DNA of 12,132 nucleotides from Bacillota bacterium (GTDB lineage: Bacteria > Vulcanimicrobiota > JAMDEM01): assembly GCA_023486985.1 (NCBI GenBank), contig JAMDEM010000190.1, positions 1 through 12,132 on the forward strand, written 5' to 3'. A model generated the notes under the pieces. It was not told where the DNA came from, did no database searches, and saw only the letters and a program-made list of their open reading frames with translations. Both the position numbers and the translations under genes were made by a program. The stretch's first letter is position 1. Every line of letters begins with the position of its first letter. Shown piece by piece: positions 7,920-12,132 of this stretch.

Positions 7920-8328
7920 AAAAACTGAGGCAAAAAACTGGTTTGCCCAGGCACAAACCGAATTTGACGATGCCTTTGAGCTTGAGAAAAGGAAAAGATT
8001 TTATCTTGCACTTTTCCTTTACCAGCAGGCAACAGAAAAAGCGCTTAAAGCCTTTTTGTTTTTAAAAGACGAGGAAGCGCTTTTAACACATTCTGTAAAA
8101 GACCTCCTAGGTATTGTCATTGCTTATGATAAAGACTTCGAGAATGTAAAGTCAGCTAAGAATTTAGACAGGTATTATATTCCCACCCGCTATCCTAACG
8201 GCTTAGCAGGAAATGTTCCGGCTGAATTCTTTGATAATCCTGAGGAGTGCGAAAATGCCCAAAAATTGGCAAATCTGGTTATTGAGTTAGTTAAAAACAA
8301 AATTATGGGACAATTGAAAGAGGAATAA
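7906..8328 (+). CDS. HEPN domain protein paired with MNT nucleotidyltransferase
   Basis: The 140-residue all-helical protein matches the HEPN family: N-terminal AKNWFAQAQTEFDDA, then FYLALFLYQQATEKALKAF (about 32-50), THSVKDLL (61-68), and the RYYIPTRYPNG segment (89-99) typical of one HEPN branch. The RX4-6H ribonuclease motif of HEPN toxins is not present: the only histidine is H62 and no arginine lies at the right distance. Catalytic RNase activity is therefore doubtful. The ATG lies inside the end of the MNT gene (14-bp overlap) behind GGGAGG. The pair sits in a housekeeping operon rather than an obvious island. Confidence 0.9.
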   Translation: MTKDKKTEAKNWFAQAQTEFDDAFELEKRKRFYLALFLYQQATEKALKAFLFLKDEEALLTHSVKDLLGIVIAYDKDFENVKSAKNLDRYYIPTRYPNGLAGNVPAEFFDNPEECENAQKLANLVIELVKNKIMGQLKEE

Positions 8329-8331
8329 ATC

Positions 8332-8709
8332 TTGGATCCTGAAATTCAGGAAGAACTTGATTATCTGGAAGAAGTTCTTGAAGAATATGAAAAATATGTA
8401 AACAACATAGGAAGCAACGGGTACACTGCTCCTCTTATGCTGTATTACCGCGATGAGATTGAGGAATCACTGCGAGAGCTTGCTCCCGAAGCGGACATTG
8501 ACCTTAAACCTTACTGGAAAAGAGTTGCCGGACTTGATAACGTAGTCAGAGCCAGGGCAGCCATAGCCGTCAAGGAAATAGGATATAATAACTTCAAGCA
8601 GTATCAGATTATTAACGATCCCCCAAAACTTCACTGGTGGTGGTATCTTAATAAAATTGTGGCACCTCCACCCAGGGAGTCTCCAGGTTGGCAATTCTGG
8701 AAGAGATAA
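8332..8709 (+). CDS. Small protein of unknown function, acidic head and Trp-rich tail
   Basis: A 125-residue protein I do not recognise. The first 57 residues are strongly acidic and probably helical. The middle is mixed, with RVAGLDNVVRARAAIAVKE at 64-82. The tail is rich in aromatics and proline, including HWWWYL (101-106), APPP (111-114) and a WQFWKR end. There is no signal peptide or membrane segment. The TTG start lies 3 nt after the HEPN stop, in the same TAAATCTTG context as the ispF junction, and gltX follows 18 bp later. Its position suggests co-expression with the MNT/HEPN pair, but a functional link is not shown. Confidence 0.72.
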   Translation: MDPEIQEELDYLEEVLEEYEKYVNNIGSNGYTAPLMLYYRDEIEESLRELAPEADIDLKPYWKRVAGLDNVVRARAAIAVKEIGYNNFKQYQIINDPPKLHWWWYLNKIVAPPPRESPGWQFWKR

Positions 8710-8727
8710 AAGAAAAGGGTGAATTTT

Positions 8728-10263
8728 TTGTCAGAAAAAATCAGAGTTAGATTTGCACCGTCCCCTACCGGTTATCTTCATATCGGAGGGGCAAGAACTG
8801 CTCTTTTTAACTGGCTTTTTGCCAGAAAAGCAAAGGGCATCTTTGTCCTGAGAATAGAAGATACCGACATTGACCGCTCAACGCTTGAATCAGAAGAAAA
8901 AATTCTGGAAGATATGAAATGGCTGGGAATGGACTGGGACGAAGGCCCCGATACCGGAGGACCGTTCGGACCTTACCGGCAGTCAGAACGGCTTAATTCT
9001 TACCTGGAATCTGTAAGGAAGCTTATTGATGAAGGAAGGGCTTATCCCTGCTACTGCACCGAAGAAGAATTAAAAGCAAAACGCGAGGAATCCCTTTCGC
9101 AGCATCGCACTCCCCGATACGACGGCAAATGCAGAAATTTAAGTAAAGAAGAAATCAAAAAGCTTGAAGCCGGTGGAAGAAAGCCTGCCATAAGGTTTAA
9201 GATAAAAGAAGGACAGATAATCATTGACGATATGGTCAAGGGCAAAGTTTCTTTCAAAGGCGAGGAGGTAAGCGGAGACTTTATTATTTTAAAATCCGAC
9301 GGCACGCCTTCATACAATTTTGCCGTCGTTGTTGATGATGTTACCATGGGAATAACCCATGTAATACGGGGCGATGAGCACCTTAACAACACTCCGCGCC
9401 AGATGATGCTTTATGAAGCTCTTGGCTTTTCACTGCCCTCCTTTGGCCATCTTTCGATGATTCTTGCACCCGACCATACCAAGCTCAGCAAAAGGCACGG
9501 CACAACGGCAGTGGGTGAATTCAGGGAAAAAGGGTATCTACCGCAGGCAATCCTTAATTATATTGCCCTCCTTGGATGGGCGCCGCACGGTGAACAGGAG
9601 TTCTTTTCCCTTGAAGAACTAGTTGAAAATTTTTCCCTTGACCGCGTGGCTCTTAATGCTGCAGTATTTGATATCACTAAATTAAAATGGATGAACGCCC
9701 ATTACATAAAAGAGATGGAAGAGGAAAAACTTGCCGAAACTGTTCTGAGCTACATTCTTGATTACCACGAATATTTAAACAACAATCCTGATTTAAAAAA
9801 CGTTGACTGGAAATTTTTTGAAGAAGCTGATAAATCATCCGAAGCTTTCAATTTGCTTAAAGAGCTTGTTTCGATGCTTAAAGAGTCCATCTTCACTCTT
9901 GATGATTTTGTCTATCTTGCAAAAGACTTTCTGCCCTCAGCCGACGAAAACTTTGCTTTCGAGACTGATGCTTTTGAAACTCTGTCAAAACCTGAATCAA
10001 AAATTGTGCTTGACGCCTTTAAGGCAGAGATAGAAGCCTCTCCTGAAATTACATCAGACAATTTAAAATCCCTGATACAGGCGGTGCAAAAAAACAGCGG
10101 CAAAAAAGGCAAAGATCTTTACATGCCGGTAAGAGCGGTATCAACAGGCAAACTGCACGGTCCGGAAATTGCAAAATTATTTCCCCTGCTGGGTAAAGAA
10201 AGAATTCTGAAAAGGCTTGAATATGCACTAAATAAAGCATTACCGGCCGGTCAAAAAAATTGA
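8728..10263 (+). CDS. gltX: Glutamyl-tRNA synthetase
   Basis: Class I aminoacyl-tRNA synthetase that charges tRNA with glutamate in the cytoplasm. Of 511 residues, the N-terminal Rossmann fold has RFAPSPTG followed by the HIGG form of the HIGH motif (18-21). The KLSKR form of the KMSKS motif lies at 252-256, followed by HG. C108, C110 and C135 may form part of a zinc site in the connective region. The C-terminal third is the helical anticodon-binding region, ending in PLLGKERILKRLE. I chose TTG at 8728 because AAAGGG (8714-8719) is well spaced before it. The in-frame GTG at 8719 would overlap that site and add only three residues. Whether it charges only tRNA-Glu or also tRNA-Gln cannot be read from the sequence. 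Confidence 0.96.
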   Translation: MSEKIRVRFAPSPTGYLHIGGARTALFNWLFARKAKGIFVLRIEDTDIDRSTLESEEKILEDMKWLGMDWDEGPDTGGPFGPYRQSERLNSYLESVRKLIDEGRAYPCYCTEEELKAKREESLSQHRTPRYDGKCRNLSKEEIKKLEAGGRKPAIRFKIKEGQIIIDDMVKGKVSFKGEEVSGDFIILKSDGTPSYNFAVVVDDVTMGITHVIRGDEHLNNTPRQMMLYEALGFSLPSFGHLSMILAPDHTKLSKRHGTTAVGEFREKGYLPQAILNYIALLGWAPHGEQEFFSLEELVENFSLDRVALNAAVFDITKLKWMNAHYIKEMEEEKLAETVLSYILDYHEYLNNNPDLKNVDWKFFEEADKSSEAFNLLKELVSMLKESIFTLDDFVYLAKDFLPSADENFAFETDAFETLSKPESKIVLDAFKAEIEASPEITSDNLKSLIQAVQKNSGKKGKDLYMPVRAVSTGKLHGPEIAKLFPLLGKERILKRLEYALNKALPAGQKN

Positions 10264-10272
10264 AAAAATCGG

Positions 10273-10301
10273 TTGCAGGAAAACAAATTTAAAAGTTTAA
10301 T
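10273..10301 (+). promoter_or_regulatory. Candidate sigma-70-type promoter before the deoxynucleoside kinase
   Basis: TTGCAG (10273-10278) and TTTAAT (10296-10301) are separated by exactly 17 bp within the only sizeable intergenic gap after clpC (10264-10336). The -10 box matches TATAAT at five of six positions; the -35 box matches TTGACA only at TTG. The surrounding AT-rich sequence also has a weak palindrome. If real, this would start a second unit covering the kinase and the barrel-like protein. Confidence 0.4.
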
Positions 10302-10336
10302 TTTAAGGTATCATCAAACTCAGGGGGTCATAATCT

Positions 10337-11014
10337 ATGTTCATTATTGTAAGCGGTCCAATCGGCGCGGGGAAATCCACCGTCACCAGGATTTACTCCC
10401 AGATTACAGGCTTTGAACCTCTCTTTGAAACCGTTGAAGGCCATCCTTATCTGGAAAAATTTTACAAAAATCCAAAGGAGTACTCTTTTAAAACTCAGGC
10501 TTTCTTCCTCTGGGACAGGTTCAACAAGCATTATGAAATGGTTTCAAGCGGTAAAGATATTATCGCCGACCGCTCCATTTACGAAGATGCCATCTTTGCA
10601 AAAGTCTTAAACATCCGGGGAGACATGGATGATGATGAATTCAAGCGCACTTATCTTCCTCATTTTAAACTTCTAACCGGGCTTTTAAAGCCGCCGGATC
10701 TTATGATATATTTAAGAGCCTCTATGGATACTCTTGTTTACCGCATTGCCAGGAGGGCAAGGGAGATGGAGAAAGACATTGACCGGGAATACCTTGAGCA
10801 GTTGAGTGGCGCATACGAAGAATGGATTGGTGAATATCCCCATCCCAAATTGGTCGTGGAAACAGATGACCTGGATTTAACCTGCGACCTTCATCCAGAC
10901 TGGTATTTCTTTTTCAAGGCGATTCACAATAAAGTTCTGAATAACGATCTTCCCAGCGAAGCAATAAGTTTAAGCAAACTTAAGGAAGAACTTCCTTTGA
11001 TTCATCAAAGGTAA
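10337..11014 (+). CDS. Deoxynucleoside kinase family protein
   Basis: Phosphorylates deoxynucleosides for the salvage of DNA precursors, in the cytoplasm. The 225-residue protein has a P-loop GPIGAGKST (7-15), the DRS motif in DRSIYEDAIFAK (78-89), YLRAS as the strand before the lid, and the arginine-rich lid RIARRARE (136-143). The C-terminal half matches the YLEQL...YEEW pattern of the bacterial dGK/dAK branch. Substrate preference (dA, dG or others) cannot be told from sequence. The ATG has a good AGGGGG ribosome-binding site (10322-10327). It lies 73 bp after gltX and 16 bp before the barrel-like gene. Confidence 0.92.
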   Translation: MFIIVSGPIGAGKSTVTRIYSQITGFEPLFETVEGHPYLEKFYKNPKEYSFKTQAFFLWDRFNKHYEMVSSGKDIIADRSIYEDAIFAKVLNIRGDMDDDEFKRTYLPHFKLLTGLLKPPDLMIYLRASMDTLVYRIARRAREMEKDIDREYLEQLSGAYEEWIGEYPHPKLVVETDDLDLTCDLHPDWYFFFKAIHNKVLNNDLPSEAISLSKLKEELPLIHQR

Positions 11015-11030
11015 AATCAGGAGGCTTGTT

Positions 11031-11810
11031 TTGAGAAAAAATTTAGTTATTTTATTCTTAAGCATGCTGGTTTTTTTTAGTTCTTACAATACTGCCTCGG
11101 CTGATTATTCCTTCTGGGATGACGTTTCTTATGATTACACCGGTGCATGGTGGTTTACTTTAGTTGGTGGAAGTGCAGGCTCGCCCACCGGCTCGGTTGA
11201 CTTCGCAACCGATCTTTACATGAACAATAAAAGCCCTCTTGTTTTCACGGCAAAATGGACATGGAATGAAAAGAACAACATCGGCGTTTCTTACTTTACC
11301 ATGGAAAATCAGGGACAGACAACCATGGGCAGGAACTTTGCCTATAAAAATGTTCCTTTCAGAATCGGCGATTTTGTGGATTCAAAACTAAAGGTTACCG
11401 TATTTGATGTTGCCTATGAAAGGAACCTTTATTCCTGGGATGAAGGCTACCTTAATTTCCTTGCCGGAGTGAAATTTACCAACATAGATTTCAATATGTT
11501 CAACGAAACAATGGGCACTGCGGTGCATCATTCTTTAAATTCACCCCTGCCCGAGATAGGGCTGGTGGCATCCCATGAATTTGCTGACGGGCTGGAGGGA
11601 AAATTAAAGCTGGTTTACTTTGATTATTCAAACGCAGGAAGAGAGTCCCGTGTGCAGGATTATTCCTTCGGCATAAAGTACTTTGTCCTGCCGGGCTGGT
11701 CTATAGGCGCAGATTACCGGTATCTGAGGCTTTACGGAAGAGACAACTCGGGAAGCAACCTTGATATTTTTTATCAGGGTCCGGTGCTGACCATTGACTA
11801 CCAGTATTAA
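11031..11810 (+). CDS. Secreted protein with outer-membrane beta-barrel features
   Basis: A 259-residue protein of no family I can name. A signal peptide (1-24, cleavage predicted after ASA, before DYS) precedes about 235 mature residues. These contain many short stretches of alternating polar and aromatic residues (for example FTAKWTW, GVSYFTM, LKLVYFDY, IGADYRYLRLY), and the protein ends in IDYQY. A C-terminal aromatic and alternating strands are the usual marks of an outer-membrane barrel folded by the BAM machinery, perhaps of 8-10 strands. The TTG start has AGGAGG (11019-11024) six nt upstream and begins directly with the signal peptide. Residues about 113-147 are coded by the stretch duplicated in inverted form at the right edge. 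If the barrel call is right, the host has an outer membrane. Confidence 0.78.
   Translation: MRKNLVILFLSMLVFFSSYNTASADYSFWDDVSYDYTGAWWFTLVGGSAGSPTGSVDFATDLYMNNKSPLVFTAKWTWNEKNNIGVSYFTMENQGQTTMGRNFAYKNVPFRIGDFVDSKLKVTVFDVAYERNLYSWDEGYLNFLAGVKFTNIDFNMFNETMGTAVHHSLNSPLPEIGLVASHEFADGLEGKLKLVYFDYSNAGRESRVQDYSFGIKYFVLPGWSIGADYRYLRLYGRDNSGSNLDIFYQGPVLTIDYQY
11367..11469 (+). repeat. Left arm of a 103-bp exact inverted repeat (inside the barrel gene)
   Basis: Identical, as reverse complement, to 12030-12132. Identity ends at 11469: the next base in the gene is T, while the copy continues with C. At the other side the comparison is cut by the window end, so the true repeat may be longer. This arm is in its natural context, because the reading frame and barrel pattern continue smoothly across it. 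Confidence 0.97.
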
Positions 11811-11844
11811 AATTACAGGCTTCTATTCAGCCGCTTCTTAACTG

Positions 11845-12132
11845 CTATTTTAAGCCATCCACCGCCCTGATCATGAGAGAGCATTCCAGCCGTTTTTTCA
11901 TTAACCTGCATTCTATATCATACGGGCGAAAGATACTGCCGTTAAAAAGATGGGCATTGGCATGGCATCCGCCGCTGCAATAGTAGCGCGCCCAGCAATC
12001 AGGACAGCCTTCTTTGGTATGAATACCGGCTCCGGCAAGGAAATTAAGGTAGCCTTCATCCCAGGAATAAAGGTTCCTTTCATAGGCAACATCAAATACG
12101 GTAACCTTTAGTTTTGAATCCACAAAATCGCC
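11845..12132 (-). pseudogene. C-terminal SPASM tail of a SCIFF-type radical SAM maturase, joined to a foreign 5' part
   Basis: The minus-strand frame has no stop from the window edge to the TAG at 11845-11847. The part coded by 11848 to about 12030 has a cysteine pattern of C-x2-C-x5-C-x3-C (GCPDCWARYYCSGGCHANA) and a later cysteine in PYDIEC, ending KKRLECSLMIRAVDGLK. This matches the extreme C-terminus of SCIFF maturases, radical SAM enzymes that form thioether bridges in a small Cys-rich peptide and carry auxiliary iron-sulfur clusters there. The residues before it (VDSKLKVTVFDVAYERN...) are a copy of the barrel protein, not of a maturase. The catalytic CxxxCxxC domain is not in the window. 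It is classed as broken because the fusion is probably artificial; the genome may hold an intact gene. It converges on the barrel gene with a 34-bp gap. Confidence 0.7.
12030..12132 (-). repeat. Right arm of the 103-bp exact inverted repeat, at the window edge
   Basis: Exact reverse complement of 11367-11469, ending only because the window ends. At its inner edge the minus-strand sequence reads TTGCCGGAGCCGG, so a GCCGG motif occurs on both sides of the breakpoint. Such short homology is typical of template-switch junctions. Outward-facing long inverted copies at a sequence end are a common product of whole-genome amplification or misassembly. Confidence 0.97.

Noticed and set aside
10264..10336. 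Terminator after gltX
   Set aside because: The only palindrome is AT-only and imperfect, and it overlaps the candidate -10 box.
11811..11844. Bidirectional terminator between the convergent genes
   Set aside because: The 34-bp gap has no convincing stem with a T-run on either strand.
11845..12123. A genuine 92-residue gene fusing a barrel fragment with a SPASM domain
   Set aside because: The first 31 residues are an exact copy of an internal piece of the neighbouring gene at the sequence edge; the in-frame join is expected by chance one time in three.

Overview
The window reads as one long co-directional (+ strand) housekeeping cluster from a bacterium of mid-40s GC (by eye). It is bounded on the left by a perfect tandem repeat and on the right by an inverted duplication. 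The core order clpC - radA - PIN/TRAM membrane protein (YacL type) - ispD - ispF - ... - gltX is the conserved arrangement known from Firmicutes. The tail of a SCIFF-type radical SAM maturase on the minus strand also points to a clostridia-related lineage. A secreted protein with an outer-membrane beta-barrel look (signal peptide, C-terminal aromatic residue) suggests a diderm (two-membrane) Firmicute or a deep relative. This placement is inference; no rRNA or other phylogenetic marker is present.

Layout. 1-320: five 64-bp direct repeats, each rich in palindromes and predicted to form two alternating hairpins. 346-388: a C-tract/G-tract hairpin just ahead of clpC. 409-6565: clpC (protein quality control), radA (recombination and repair), a PIN/TRAM membrane protein, and ispD and ispF (non-mevalonate isoprenoid synthesis), with gaps of 1-17 bp. 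6569-8709: an accessory insert of four small genes between ispF and gltX. It holds a membrane-anchored protein of unknown function built from two tandem homologous domains, an overlapping MNT nucleotidyltransferase/HEPN pair (toxin-antitoxin-like), and a small unrecognised protein. 8728-10263: gltX (glutamyl-tRNA synthetase). A 73-bp gap with a candidate promoter precedes a deoxynucleoside kinase (10337-11014) and the barrel-like secreted protein (11031-11810). 11845-12132: a convergent minus-strand fragment encoding the C-terminal cysteine-rich SPASM tail of a SCIFF maturase.

The spacing suggests that 409-10263 could be transcribed as one unit from upstream of clpC, with a second start before the kinase. 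The usual ctsR-mcsA-mcsB genes before clpC, and disA after radA, are not present here.

The main caution is at the right end. Positions 12030-12132 are an exact reverse-complement copy of 11367-11469, inside the barrel gene, and splice in frame onto the SPASM tail. This looks like an amplification or assembly chimera. The left end is also a perfect repeat array, so both ends behave like contig ends. The most interesting candidates for real new biology are the two-hairpin 64-bp array, the duplicated-domain membrane protein, and the MNT/HEPN pair with its small unknown neighbour inside an essential operon.
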